DNA of 64,000 nt from Bradysia coprophila (taxonomy: Eukaryota; Arthropoda; Insecta; Diptera; Sciaridae). The DNA lies in contig NW_023503307.1 in assembly GCF_014529535.1 (NCBI RefSeq), positions 5,981,788-6,045,787 of the forward strand. Direction: 5' to 3'. The number at the start of each line of letters is the position of its first letter. The first letter of the stretch is position 1. Made by a program: the position numbers and the translations under genes. This document shows, piece after piece, positions 47,142-59,446 of the stretch. The notes beneath the pieces were generated by a model. It ran no database searches. It had not been told where the DNA came from and worked only from the letters and a program-made list of their open reading frames with translations.

Positions 47142-48245
47142 ATGAGCTTCTGGTACGCATTGATTCCTGTGGGAACAGCGATTTCGATCTATGGGATACG
47201 TAAACTATGCGAGTATCAGTGGGGTTGGGTCCGAAATAAATCGTCGTTGGAAGGAAAAATATTCATTGTAACTGGTGCAAACACCGGTCTCGGCTTTGAA
47301 ACCACTAAAGCTTTAGTTGCTCGTGGTGCCACGGTCATTATGGCATGCAGAAATGAAGACCGGGCAAACGAAGCTGTGGTAAAAATTCGTCAAGCAACGG
47401 CTAATGGTCACTTGGTTGGTAGATATGGATGGAACCATTGCACTTTTGATGGTAAAATTATTCCCTTTTAATCGACTATTTTCCCTGTGCAGATTGTACT
47501 TCGCTTGGACTTGTCGTCGTTCAATTCGGTCAAAGAGTTTGCCGACAAAATTAAGACCACGTATCCGAAATTCGATTGCCTTATAAATAACGCTGGCATG
47601 GCCGTGCAAGGGAATCAAACGAATGCAGAAAATTACGAATTACACTTTGCCACCAACCATTTGGGTCACTTCCTTCTGACTGACCTGTTGAAAGATGTGA
47701 TTGCAAAAAATTCTGCCCGAATCGTTGTTGTTTCATCGTTGATGCATAAGCGCGGTCGCATTGATTTCGACAATCTGGGTAAATGTGCCACAACTCCTCG
47801 TTCGCGGAACGGTTACTACTGCGATTCGAAGTTGGCAAATTTCTACTTTGCCCGTGAACTGTACAAGAAGGGATTCGATGTGCACGTCTTATGTCCCGGT
47901 CTGTGTCACACTGACTTTTTCAGAGACTTCAATCCACGATGGTATCATTACGTTTTATTTTCGCCGATTGTATGGCTAATGTTGAGATCATCCGAACAGG
48001 TAAAACTCGGTCATGAAATCGTTTTTTTTGGACGCGTCAGATTACTTGATAAGGGAATCATTTTCCTGTTTCAGGGAGCGCAAAATATAATTCATTGCGC
48101 AACGGACAATGAAAATACAGAAGAGAAAAATCCGGCCACAGGCTACATGGTGCGTAATCTACGTCAAACGAAATCTAAATACCAATTTGATGATCTGACG
48201 TCAGTCCGTTTGTGGGAAGAAAGTCTGAAGATGTGTGGTTTATAA
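47142..48245 (+). CDS. Retinol dehydrogenase 11/12/13-like short-chain dehydrogenase
   Basis: NADP(H)-dependent classical SDR that reduces retinal or other aldehydes and ketones at the ER membrane. Exons 47142-47414, 47493-47999 and 48075-48245 give 316 residues. An N-terminal hydrophobic anchor (about 3-20) precedes the cofactor motif TGANTGLG (44-51). The arginine of ACRN suggests NADP preference. NNAG is at 123-126, the catalytic Ser near 172, and the catalytic YCDSK at 200-204. The PGLCHTDFF loop follows. The first intron uses a weak GTTGGT donor; a stronger-looking GTAGAT nearby gives the wrong phase, and only the join [14 protein letters not shown] restores the family sequence. A polyadenylation signal AATAAA lies at about 48400. 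Substrate not determined by sequence. Confidence 0.92.
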
Positions 48246-48723
48246 GTTGTTGTTATCTTTTAGGTCGTAGTTGTTGTAGTTTTATTGCAAATTAAAAACA
48301 GTTTCCGGTGACAGTTAACTCTGTGAACTCTTTTTTGTTGTTGACCGAAAGCAACGAAGGTAATTGAAACGATGTTAAAATTGTCCTTTTTAACAGGGTA
48401 ATAAATTAGAACATTTTAGAAGATCACTCGAGGCCGAAAAAGTATTGATGACTCATAATTGCTTAAATAACTATTAACTCTGCTCAGACGTTTTTATACA
48501 ACATCAATCGTCGCTATGCGTCATTTACTTTATTGTTTCCTACTAATATATGTCTTCTACATTAGACAAACCCTGTACAATAAGAGATCAACTCTAGGTA
48601 GAGTGGTCTCTTATGTAGCAAACCGTATTGTTAACGCAAAGAAGTAACAGACTGTAAACAATAGAAGTAACAGATTAGATCGCAATGAGGTGATGCGCTT
48701 GAAGTATGTCAAAGGTTAAAGAA
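48246..48723. other. Gene-less stretch, 3' flank of the SDR gene
   Basis: Includes AATAAA at about 48400 and, near 48640-48680, two copies of AGAAGTAACAGA-like strings. No gene. Confidence 0.4.
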
Positions 48724-49181
48724 TCACTAGGCAACATAGGCTTTGTAGTTTGTACACAAATATTGATATGCGTTGGATAAGTATAGGTATTCTGAGTACG
48801 AAACGTCGAAACACTCATCCGTTGGTCCTAGTGACGTCTATGGTTCCATTGCAGTCGATACTCACAAAAAATGAAAAAGTAATGGGAACGGGACAGTTAT
48901 TGGTACAGCTGGTATCTACGGTACAGTGAGTTCAAATAACCACTCCATAGGTCTTCACTACAGTAGTGGTTATTTGAACACACAATAGTATTGTGACAAT
49001 ACCCTTGATACCTGCTATTAGTGCAGCTGTCTAAATGACATCACTTTTTAAAAGAATTTGTGATGTGGCTGCAACGGAACCACAGTCATCATTGGGACTA
49101 ATGGATGCGTGTTTCGTACTCTGGGCACCGAGGCCTGTTCAACGCGCTATCCCACCATCTATGTACATTGTTGCCTAGTCA
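48724..49181. mobile_element. Long-terminal-inverted-repeat MITE, copy B (copy A at 10294-10782)
   Basis: The ends CTAGGCAACA and TGTTGCCTAG (48727-48736 and 49169-49178) are perfect inverses, with TCA on both sides as a candidate 3-bp duplication. Inside, arms are paired by GAGTACGAAAC, CATCCGTTGGTCC and GAACGGGACAGTTATTGGTA blocks, and there is an inner hairpin CAAATAACCACT ... AGTGGTTATTTG (about 48933-48977). The order of blocks is shared with copy A. Non-coding. Confidence 0.8.
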
Positions 49182-50321
49182 ATTCAAAGGAAACTCAAAG
49201 AACAATATAAGGACGACTGGACGACGAAAGACTCCGATACAAAATAGATAGGACGGTTATACCTACTTTATCCGTTTCTAATTGAGTATAGCTCACGGTC
49301 TCATATATTTGGACTTTACCTTTGTTCAGCAAGCAATTCGAGTTTCCAAATCCGAAAGTCGGCGTTACACTAACTAAATCGATGCAGAGAACGAACTTTC
49401 CAACGGTTCACATTGTAAACATACAGCCTTGATAGTTGCAGACTATATGAAGTTTTCTTTAAATCATTCCTTAGCGGTAATCGTACTCTTTCGAATAAAT
49501 GCTGTAATCAATCATTGATCATCCACATCTCCGCACAGTGCCGCGTATTCTGAAATTGATATGGTAGAAAAAGGACCTTACGTATCCGCGCCTCTTACTA
49601 CTTTCGTCTGCGGTGCTATTAAGTTATTCATGCAGTGATTCACTTGGAACGTAATAAACGTTTTTATATTCGAAAAAGTATTATCAACATTCAAACAAAT
49701 AGACGAGGGAATGGTAATTACTGATAGCGGTTGCCAGAGTAGAATTTCAACGATTTTTAAGTTTTTAGAAAACAAACTCAATGTAACGCTTCGACTGTAT
49801 GGAATAAAGTCTGTGCGCGGTTTAAAAGCTATTTATAGTCTTCGACATTCAATGAACCCCGATGGTTTCACGATCTTAGCTACGACCAAATTTCTTTGTG
49901 ATATCCACTTTTCCTCAATGCAAATCTGTGTTCGAAATGAACTTTCATTTCACTAGTATACTACATATATGACGATTCCTCTGATGTGACGCAGTTTACA
50001 TTTTCAAATTGTGCATCGATGAGATAACAGCTTAGACGTTATTGCGTCGTTCAAGGTTAGCGTGTGCAACACTCAAAATCAAATGAAAAGGCGATGCGTG
50101 ATAATCTGGATAATACTCTCTTAAAGTGGTTCTTCTGATAACAAGTCGACAATCTCTGTTTAATTTGCAACATTGTATTGTGGAAATCGTTAATCACAGG
50201 TGTCGTCGGATTGTTGAAAATGAGAGACAATGATAAAACAATTGAATGAAGACGAATTTAGTTTTTGTGTAGATTTCAAATTACCCTTGTGTTCAAGTCG
50301 CTAGTGTTTCTAGTGTTGAAA
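49182..50321. other. Gene-less stretch upstream of the sulfatase gene
   Basis: No supported gene or repeat. ORFs at 49578-49781 and 49711-49956 overlap each other on opposite strands and have no recognisable content. Confidence 0.4.
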
Positions 50322-52134
50322 ATGAACCCTTTGATTGGTGTTGCCTTAGCTCTGTTACAGTTTATAAATGTATCGATCGGTGCGAGACCAAATATTTTAA
50401 TTTTACTGGTGGATGATTTGGGTTATGGTGATCTCGGATGCTATGGAAACAGTACGATCACATCTGTTCACATCGATTCATTGGCACGCGAAGGAGCACT
50501 CTTCACGCAAATGTATGCTGGCGCTTCGATATGCACACCGTCCCGGGGTAGTTTGCTTACAGGCCGATATGCAATTAGATTGGGATTAACATCGAATGAT
50601 AATAGATTTCGAACTTTCAATTCTCCGGCTCAAACTGGAGGGCTACCACATGACGAAACAACGTTAGCTGAAGTGGCTAAGCGATTGGGCTATCGAACTG
50701 GTTTGATCGGAAAATGGCATTTGGGTCTAGGCCGCGGAGGAGAGCATTTACCGATTAGACACGGTTTTGATTCATTTTTCGGCATGCCGGTGACCAATGT
50801 TCAATCTTGCGGAAATAAGACGGTTTACAATCTAATTGGAAACCATGGCGAAATAATTGATCGGTCGTTTGTCGCTTATTGGATATTGCTTACCGGGAAG
50901 GTACTATGTCATTGGATGATTGTGGGAAACGCATTTTTCTAATCATTTTTTACGCTAGGTGTGGATGGCATTCATTGTATTCTCGATAACATCATGGTTC
51001 TTTGCACGTAAGTTGGCGATAATCGTAGTGCTATTAGGAACTGGTGCTTTTGCTGTCAGCGTTTGGTATACCTTATCGTTTACATTAATCAGTACTTCGT
51101 CGTGTTTATTGTATCGAAATGAAGATATCATAGAGCAGCCTGTTCACCTCGAGAACCTAACGCTTCGGAATACGAATGAAGCCATCAAATTCATCAAAGA
51201 TGCAATACTCACACCAGATCAAAAACCATTTTTTCTCTTCATGTCGTACATCAAGGTTCATACGGCTCTGTTCACCCTTCCGGAAAATACCGGGCGAAGC
51301 CTACACGGTCCATATGGTGACAACGTTGAAGAGCTGGATTGGAGTGTTGGTCGAATTCTTGAAACGCTGAGAATGCTTAATGTCGACAATGACACTTTGG
51401 TTTTCTTCACGTCCGACAATGGGCCATTTCTCGAACGCGGTACAGAGGCTGGATTCTGTGGTCGTGCTACTACAATTTCCGGTACAATCAGCGAACCACT
51501 GAGAGGAGCTAAAGGTCAAACGTGGGAGTGTGGAATCCGGGTTCCTGGAATAGTTCGCTGGCCTAGTCAAGTCGTTCCAGGTCAAGTGGTCCATAGCGTA
51601 ACATCTTTACTGGACATTTTCCCATCACTTTTGGAAATATGGAATGTCCCCCCAAAATCAAGATATCCCTTGGATGGAGTCAGCGTATGGCCCCATGTTT
51701 CCCTGACAAAAGATGCAAAGATTTCTCTTCCCTTAACTACCGCAAAAGAGAGAGATTCATTGTTTCATTATTGTGGGTCTACAATAACCGCACTCAGACT
51801 TGGTAAATTCAAAGCTCATTACTGGACACCAGTATGGGATGCAGGATTCCAAGCATGTCCAAGTGTTACAATTTGTCCATGCTTAGGTACACAGCATACA
51901 CCTCCGTTACTGTTCGATATTGATGCTGATCCGGGCGAAACGTTGCCATTAGATGTGAACAAGCATTTAGAGGTTCTGTCTTCGATGGACCGTGCCATAC
52001 GGAAGCATCAAGAAACAATAGTGCCGGTGACGAACCAAGTAGAAACGCTAGGTTTGCCATGGTTGTTTCCTTGTTGCAACGCACATGGATGGACCCGAAT
52101 ATTTCGTTTGGTAACAAATTCGTGTCGTTGTTAG
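50322..52134 (+). CDS. Steryl-sulfatase-like arylsulfatase with two internal membrane helices
   Basis: Formylglycine-dependent sulfatase. Exons 50322-50900 and 50959-52134 give 584 residues, very close to human steryl-sulfatase (583). A cleavable signal (MNPLIGVALALLQFINVSIG) precedes the metal site LVDDLGYGDLGCYGN. The sulfatase motif CTPSR has its cysteine at residue 71, and GKWHLGLG supplies the second signature. Between about residues 185 and 245 lie two hydrophobic segments (VWMAFIVFSITSWFF and IIVVLLGTGAFAV), matching the hairpin that anchors steryl-sulfatase in the ER membrane. DWSVGRILETL, FFTSDNGP, WECGIRVPGIVRW, DIFPSLL and LFHYC follow, and the end WLFPCC ... NSCRC corresponds to the Cys-rich C terminus of that subfamily. 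The true substrate (sterol sulfate or another sulfate ester) cannot be told. Confidence 0.92.
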
Positions 52135-53503
52135 TGGAATATTTTGGTTCAGCTATAAGAGATCTTATCGAGATGACGTGTAATTTATAAGTAAATAAGT
52201 AAAACGAAATTTGTATTTATGATTAAGTATATTGGGGTGTGGCTGATGTAGCTGGAAAAAATATTTTGGGAAATTTTATTGTAAGAATACCATTCAGATT
52301 AGTCTTTTGGTTGGTGGAACCAGACCAGTTTTTAATATACATAAGAGTTCAGGAAATGAAGGCAGCAATGGAATCATTTTCAGTAAGTTTTCTGAGTACT
52401 AAATTCAGTGACAGTGCCACAGCGCTGCACATACACAACGTACATCTCAGAGGCCATAGGAACATAATGAAAACTTTCAATGTGAAGAGCTAACAATTGA
52501 ATTGCTATCGTGGCCCATGCATCAATATTTTCATGGTCGTGCCAGATAAGTTAAAACGTCGAAAACTTGAATTTACTTGACGACAGACCAATAGGAATGT
52601 ATTTTACTCGCAGAAAATAAGTCGTTACATGATTGACACTAGCATTCAAACTCACTTTCGCAGGGATTCGCGAGCAAGAGTAGACTACTATATCAGTGAA
52701 GTAACGAGCTATTTCGTATCCGGATCAGTAAAATTATCCGTTCGATTTACTTCAGGGACTATTTTCTTAAATCTAACCAAATTTTCCTACACGAAGGCAT
52801 ATAGTCCAAAACACACTACTTGCACCCAATTATTCCAATTCAAATTGTTAGGCTCCAGTCGAAACACCGAATTTTTAGGCCAATTTGTACAAGGATGTTC
52901 CAAATAGCTTTTGTCGAGACATCAAATTGTTAAGCTAGTTTACAACAGATGCAAATAGTGTATTTGAGGCTATTTACACCCGGGTGCAAATAGTATTGTT
53001 AAGAGATTTTGTGGAAGGAGCAAAATGTTTCATCAAAAATTGCGTCAAAGTTTTGTGATTATTGTAAATATTTCTTTTTATATATTATTTGCCTATTTGT
53101 TATTACGAGATGTAGGTTACAATGTTCATTAAATTTTTTGTCTTCATAACAAAAACTAAAACTAAAATCAAAGGAAACTTAATGGAACATAAAGGCAATA
53201 AAGATGGAGATGGAAGAGTAATTGATGTTGCCGCAATAATGATTTTGATGACGATGAAAATGAAAATGAAAAAAATTGTTCGGCTTAAGCAGATAGGAGG
53301 AGTCTAAAAAATATCGGTTTCTATCTGTCTATGTTTCTCAAATGCATCAAAGTGTGATGAGATCTGTGTTTTCGATCAAATTCTTTTATTAACAAATTTC
53401 TCTTTCGACTCATTCAATAAAATCCAAATGAAACGAAAACAGACGAAGAGAAAATTTTAAATTGAAAAAAAAACCGCTGAACATTCAGATCGACACAATA
53501 ATC
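52135..53503. other. Gene-less interval between convergent genes
   Basis: 3' UTRs of the sulfatase (plus) and AP-3 delta (minus). A minus-strand AATAAA at 53385-53390 is the likely AP-3 delta polyadenylation signal. Short plus-strand ORFs here have no recognisable content. Confidence 0.45.
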
Positions 53504-56500
53504 TCAATACACCTCTTTGCTAGGCGTTGAAATACCAATAGCTTCCTCATAGCCCGTTTTCGAGTCTTTCAATTTTTTCTCCTTCCCCTTTTTGTCCTTC
53601 TTTTCCTTCTTATGCTTCTCCTTTTGATGTTTCACCGGCGTTCCAATCAGATCCGGTTCATTGTCGCCGATGCTATGTTTCGACTTTTTCTTACCGTCCC
53701 GGTCTTTGTCACGTTTCTTTTCCTTTTTATCGCGATTTGATGATTTCGCCGTTGTTATCACTTCGGTTTTCTTTGTAACATTGTTACCAGCCAATTGCGG
53801 TGCAATTTCATTGAACTTTTTGTAGGACTGTTTTGGAAGAATCTCGTCGGTTCGCAGAGGCCTACAATAATGAAATTAATCAATTGATTGAAGTGTAACG
53901 TCGCCAAGGTATACTTACAAGTCCAAATCGATATCGAGTGCCCGATGGGGATCGTTGACATCGTGTTTGTCTTTGTCGTCGTTGTCCGAAAGACTTGCGC
54001 CTTCTGGCATTTCAATGAATGTACTAACGGCATGTATGGCTACCGGTTCTGTAAGCGGAACGCGAGAGTTTAGTCTCATTGATCATTTACTTTCGCAAAT
54101 CATTCACTTTACCTTCGCCATCCGATTCACTGCTAATTCCTAATTTATGTTTTGATTTTTTAGTCTTTTTAGTTTTCTTTGTTTTCTTTTTACTGCCTAG
54201 TTGGTCGTCTTGGAGGTACTTATCAGATCTTTTTGTAGCTGAAATGGAAAGACGTGAAGAGAATTACTACAAAATTCTTCCCACAACAATACGCGCGAAA
54301 GCCAGTGACTCTTGTTATACTCACAAGTGATTTTGAGCGGTACTTCCAACGCTAATTCAGCTATTGGAATATCCTCACAACCGTCCTTCACTATTTGATT
54401 TGGCTTCGTAGTTGATTTGAGATAGTTGGGATTGTGACTCTGTTCGATTTTGCGCACTTCTCTCAATTTCATAATTTCTTCGGGCGTCAGTTCAACCGAT
54501 TTGGTTTTTCTGTCCGAATGTTCCATTTGTTCGTGCGACACAAACAAATCGGTTTGTTCGTCTTCACTGGATTCACTGCTCTCTGCCGGCGGCGTATTTA
54601 TCCATTCGTCTAAGCTGAGACCCTCGGGTATTTGGACTTTCTTTTGAGCCTTCGGAGCCACCGGATTCAAATCGCCAGCGAATAGCAGTGCCATTTCCTG
54701 AACGATTTCAATTGCACCGATTGCTATTTCACTGGAATCGATCGTTGGCAATTGCGACAAGATAACGTCCGTTGACTGGCTATCACTAACTAGATTTAAT
54801 TGATCACGCAACATTTCTATTAAAACAAACGCTGAGCTGGCGCGTTCCTGTACTTCAATGTGACTGGAACTGACGAATGACGGAAGCTTCTTGAGTAGTA
54901 AATTGCATAGCTGTAACAAAAGTACATTTTTATGTCGATTCCAAACAAATAACAGACTACGCGGCCTTACCCGAAGAATTCCATGTACGTCTTTATGTTC
55001 CAAGTAATCGGTAACGATCCGAGTGAAAAGTTTGAGAATGTTTTGAACGTAGACACCTTGTATGTGCCCGGGAAGTGAACGATGCTTAAGCAGAACATTC
55101 AGACTACGTTCCGGCTCGTTCGAGTCACTGGAAAATTCACCAACAATCCATGCGGCCGCATACAAAACTTCAAACATCGATCCACTCTGTGTGGTTTCCG
55201 GAAACGATTCTAGTAGCGCTGTCATTTCAGACACAGCAAATGGACGAACCGCTTGCACCCTAATGGACACATCCAGTAATTGCTTAGCAATCACACTTCC
55301 TGTAGAAGAAAAATGTTTCGATTTGAATCAATGAAACAACAAGAAAATGGGTGATAGGTCAACATACCATGCTTCGATCCGGCCTCTAGCTGAATCAGTT
55401 CAACCAAAACGGTCAAGTACCACTCGAAATTTGTTACATATTGGTAAGAACCCTGAGAGCAAATCTGTATAACTTTAAACAATAATTCATCACGATAGGC
55501 CGACCCTTCGGCACGTTCCATATGGCCGAGCAGTCGCCGGACAATTTCCATTAAATTCTTTTTGGACACCATACCGCCACCCTTTCCACAAAATAGCAAA
55601 TCTAATGCACGTAATCGAATTGACTCGTCTTTATCATCCAGGCACGCCAATATAAGATCCTTATGCGCTTGTACACTCTTTGGATGAGTTTTTAGAATTT
55701 TTGACATGGCCAGCAGTCCCAGATATTTTACTGCGATAGATAGTTAAGTCAATTAGATATCGATTTGCGGCCAACTGTGTGCAACTTACGATTTTGATCT
55801 GAATCTTCGATTAGAATCCGCAATTTCTGCACGCACAACTGTATCGACGCTGTATGGTTTGGCATTCCACTACTAATGCTAATTAATACTGCAATAACTG
55901 TATTTATGCACTCGTAGAGTAAACTCATAGCGGATGTACTGTGAATGTTTTGATTAAAAAATTAAAAATAAATTTTGTCGTCCAAATTCGTGAACAGGTT
56001 CTATGTTAGCCGGAAAAAAATGGCCATTAAAAGTTCGATGAGAAGCGATTACAATAATTAAGTCTACTTGCCTATGAATTAATGATGTGAGAGGTTCTAT
56101 CAACTTCTTGCCTAGTCGAGGTTCTAAAGGTGTTAATGCGCCAAACTGAAAGTCATCATAATTGATAAATAAGCTTTCAAAATGGTATCGATGGCGGAAT
56201 AGAAGAAAATAAAATAAATTTTAGGACGACTTTACCAGGGCTTACTTTTGAGAAAGTAAATTTCTTGAATTTCTCGAAATTTCTCTACTTTGTTTAAATT
56301 TCCCGAATTTAAGAAAATCTATTCGCGAAATTATTCAAGAAATTTCTTGAATTTCCCGATTTTTTCCAACGATTTTCACAAAAACGTTCTCAAAAGTAGG
56401 CTCTTCATTTTATTGTTACAAAATTTATCGACACCAGCTAGAGAGGAATCAGTTCTTGTATAAGATCGTATGACTTTCGATACAACGCTATTTATGAAGT

Positions 56501-59345
56501 GATTGCTATTGATTCCCTATTCTCCATTTTTTCAATCGTCAATTTATTTTTTTTTCAATATCTAGCCAAATTTAGGGTGACAATACCAGTATCCGGACAT
56601 GTTCTAATTGCCAGACACCTGATGTTCTTTCATTCAAGTTTATCAATAAAGGAACAATAGGTGTACGACTACTTGTACTTGTCCGGCGCGCACACCCCAA
56701 CTTCAAAAAGGTATTTTACAGATGAATGAAAATTTCCCTAGATAAAATCATGACCCACACATTTTCCACTAAACCTGCCATTGCCAGGGTGCCATAGCGC
56801 TCAAAAACACAGATACCCGAACATCGTTAGTCTTACGTAGTGTAACCCTATGGCACACAAGTTTCAAACATTGACTTTATGATGTATCTCTCGTGAATCC
56901 AGTGATAGAACAATAGTTAAAATTTTGGTAGAGCCTAGCCACGATTTCATCAAAATGAATTCAAAAGGATTCAGTGGCATTATTTGCATACGGATTCTGG
57001 CTAGTTATTAGCCCATCGACGTGAATATGACTGTGCCTATATTTAACATTTGATAACTTTACTTATTCTTCACGTGCTACGATCACAGATATGTTGGAAA
57101 ATGTTTGCCTAAAGATAAAGTATCTAAGTAAAACAATCGTTTGAAGATTGATAAATTTAAATGAAGTGTTGACACAGCCGTAAGTGTTCAACAGGTGTGT
57201 TTACAATACAAAGATATGTGCACTTGAAACAGCGACTCCGATAAATTTTTCTTTTATCTCTTCAAGTTGGAACTTCGAGCGAAATATTTCGATGGAAATG
57301 AAGTGCCGGGACTAAATGTACGATTACATTAATCAAAGAAAAAGTCGAATAAATTTTCGCCTAGGTTTTACAATGTTTATAGAGTGGGTAGGGCAATTTT
57401 GCTTTAAATTCTGTAAGCCATCTTCAAGGATTTCCCCTTTTCGGAATTTCTTAATTGAGGCTTTAAGGTTCCTGTTGAAGGTCGAAGGTAATACCGTCAA
57501 CAGGAACCCTCACTCTAACTTTGCTAATGCTTTCAGAATGGATTAAGGGTGAGGGTAAATTCTCAAGAATTTCAAACAATCACATCAGTGTTACTACAGA
57601 ATCATCCGATTCCGCTCAGCCTAACGTTGTTTTACTTCATCTTAAAGATAATCAAAAACAATGAGATCTGGCAGCTAACTAATAAAAAAAAAAAAACTTT
57701 TGCGATAACAGAACGTATCGCTTAGCGTTACGAACAAAGCATTCTACGAATCTCGGATTTCTCTAGCAAATAAATACTTCCAAGACCTTGCAATGATAGC
57801 AATCAGTGGCTGAGACAATTTGTATCCCAATGCTGGCTCAATCGTTGTAAGGCTGCCAAACTTGTCAATAAAAAATTGAAAAATTCCGATTATTTGCACC
57901 AACATTCGTTTCATTGTTCGCACAATATAACTTCCACAGACAGCAAAACGGGCAAAGAAAATTCGATTTTTTTTGTGACTCACCAATTTGATGATTTTGA
58001 TCAACATCCAGTTGTTCGTCGAGGTGGTCATCAGTTTAAAAAATATCGGTGCCAGGGACAGGTAATTCTTCGGATTCTTTCGGGCTAATTCACAAATCAC
58101 ATTCACAGCTGCCGACTGTACACCCGGATCGGGATCTTCGAGTTTCTCTTTTAGTTTCGGGAAAGCTGGCCGCAACGCTTCCGGATAGCGTAGGAAAACT
58201 TTATACATCATAAGGACGGCCTTCATGCGTAGATAAGGTTTGGTTGAACTACACTGCATGAATCACACATAATTTTATGATTAGTCTCTGTCTCGCTGGT
58301 ATGATCAATTTTAAGTTCTTACTAAAGTCATGATATCATTTGCTAAATCTCTGGACAAATCTGATGAAATAAAGCAGCTGAGACCGCTCAGCGCCACGCC
58401 TGCATCGTATTGGGTCTGTGAATTCAAATCCTTCCGTATCATATTTGTGGTCAGCATGATGAGCTAGCGATAGAAATTAGAAAAAAAAAATACAATCAGC
58501 GAAGGGTGTCATGTCTTCTCCATCCGCCCAACGTGACATATGTTGATGACGGTCTCAATGAAAATGACTATCAAAACCATATGAATTCCACTCACCTCAC
58601 TATCCGGATGGAAACACTGACTAGCAGCCAAGTAGCCCACTCTTTTGCATGTAAATTTCGATGAGCTCATCACCTCGATGATATTAAATCCAGCCCAAGA
58701 TATGTCGTATCCGAGCATTTGAATCTGGAACGGAAATGTAAATTCGGTTAGCCAATCAACTTTCCATAGTTAGAGAAATTTTAGACCTAAATGTCCCGGT
58801 CCACACACTTACATAAGTTAACTTTGCCACAGCATTGCACTTAACGTTAATGTTATCTTGACGCAATTCCTGTTTCACCTCCTCGATACATTGAGCAATA
58901 TATTTTGCCTAAAACATTTAACGAATCGCATTAATTTCGAGTGGAATGACCTCATTAATCATGTTCGCAACACATTGCAATAAATCGACCAGGTTTGCAT
59001 GCATTCGCGATAAATTGAACGCATAAATATGGTTAAATTCCCATAATAAAAACATTGAAACCGATAGCAATCGACCTAATTTCTACGAAGAGAATCTTCT
59101 TCAACAAAATCAATATACGCCCCATATCGTATGGACCGCACGGAAACACAAAACACGGTTTGAAGAGTTTCACACAAATGCTTTGCAAACACTTTGAATT
59201 AATTGAATTTTAATGGAAAACAATTAAATTGACTCCACTTCTTCCATACTTCATTATCTTTGTTGTTGCGAATCCCTCGAACCAGATCGGTTAATGTTTT
59301 GTCAAAGAATCGTTCAAAGTTTCCTTTAACTTTCTTCAGTGCCAT
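53504..59345 (-). CDS. garnet: AP-3 adaptor complex subunit delta (garnet)
   Basis: Large subunit of the AP-3 coat that sorts membrane cargo from endosomes to lysosomes and pigment granules. Thirteen coding exons on the minus strand: 59250-59345, 58813-58908, 58596-58724, 58323-58463, 57984-58253, one of the alternative pair 57787-57860 or 56072-56145, then 55790-55938, 55368-55730, 54971-55299, 54325-54910, 54113-54238, 53919-54048 and 53504-53861. Phases close throughout, giving 948 residues. It opens MALKKVKGNFERFFDKTLTD, then the adaptin trunk (QMLGYDISWAGFNIIEVMS, LKEKLEDPDPGVQSAAVNVI, HPKSVQAHKDLIL), the NPVAPKAQKK hinge, and the ITSTKRSDKYL and DPHRALDIDLDLPL segments diagnostic of AP-3 delta. 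It ends in a Lys-rich tail. A CGKGG insertion lies after DLLF in the trunk. Human delta is longer (1153), with the difference at the C-terminal ear. Confidence 0.95.
56072..56145 (-). other. garnet: AP-3 delta alternative exon 6b (conserved version)
   Basis: 74 nt, encoding FGALTPLEPRLGKKLIEPLT plus SLIH, nearly the same as vertebrate AP-3 delta at this position. The acceptor is TTTCAG. The donor is GCAAGT, a GC-AG intron. It joins in phase from exon 5 (IIKL|FG) and into exon 7 (LIH-S|TSAMSLLYE). Confidence 0.85.
56146..57786. other. Intron between alternative exons 6a and 6b
   Basis: 1.6 kb. A local inverted pair at about 57461-57475 and 57498-57512 (AAGGTTCCTGTTGA and TCAACAGGAACC) is present. 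No third copy of the duplicated exon was found on reading the minus strand. Confidence 0.5.
57787..57860 (-). other. garnet: AP-3 delta alternative exon 6a (divergent version)
   Basis: 74 nt, encoding FGSLTTIEPALGYKLSQPLI plus AIIA, about 13 of 24 residues identical to exon 6b. The acceptor ACAAG has a T-rich tract. The donor would be GTCTTG, which is weak. If unspliced, the frame runs to a stop at 57744 and would give a short truncated protein. Same phase as 6b at both ends. Confidence 0.7.
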
Positions 59346-59446
59346 AATGGTCGGTAATTTCACTGTTTAGTTGAACGAAAGCATATAAATTGGATAAGTG
59401 ATGGATTTTCGAATTGTTCAAATGGCTGTCTAAATAAAAGCAAAAA

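Noticed and set aside
53122..53307. Lys/Met-rich ORF downstream of the sulfatase
   Set aside because: Low-complexity AT-rich translation in a 3' UTR interval between convergent genes.
54450..55334. Plus-strand ORFs within AP-3 delta
   Set aside because: Antisense shadows of conserved AP-3 delta exons.
57744..58259. A single 171-codon ORF as an unspliced AP-3 delta exon
   Set aside because: It reads through the intron between exon 5 and 6a. The conserved frame resumes only after splicing, although a truncated isoform ending at 57744 cannot be fully excluded.
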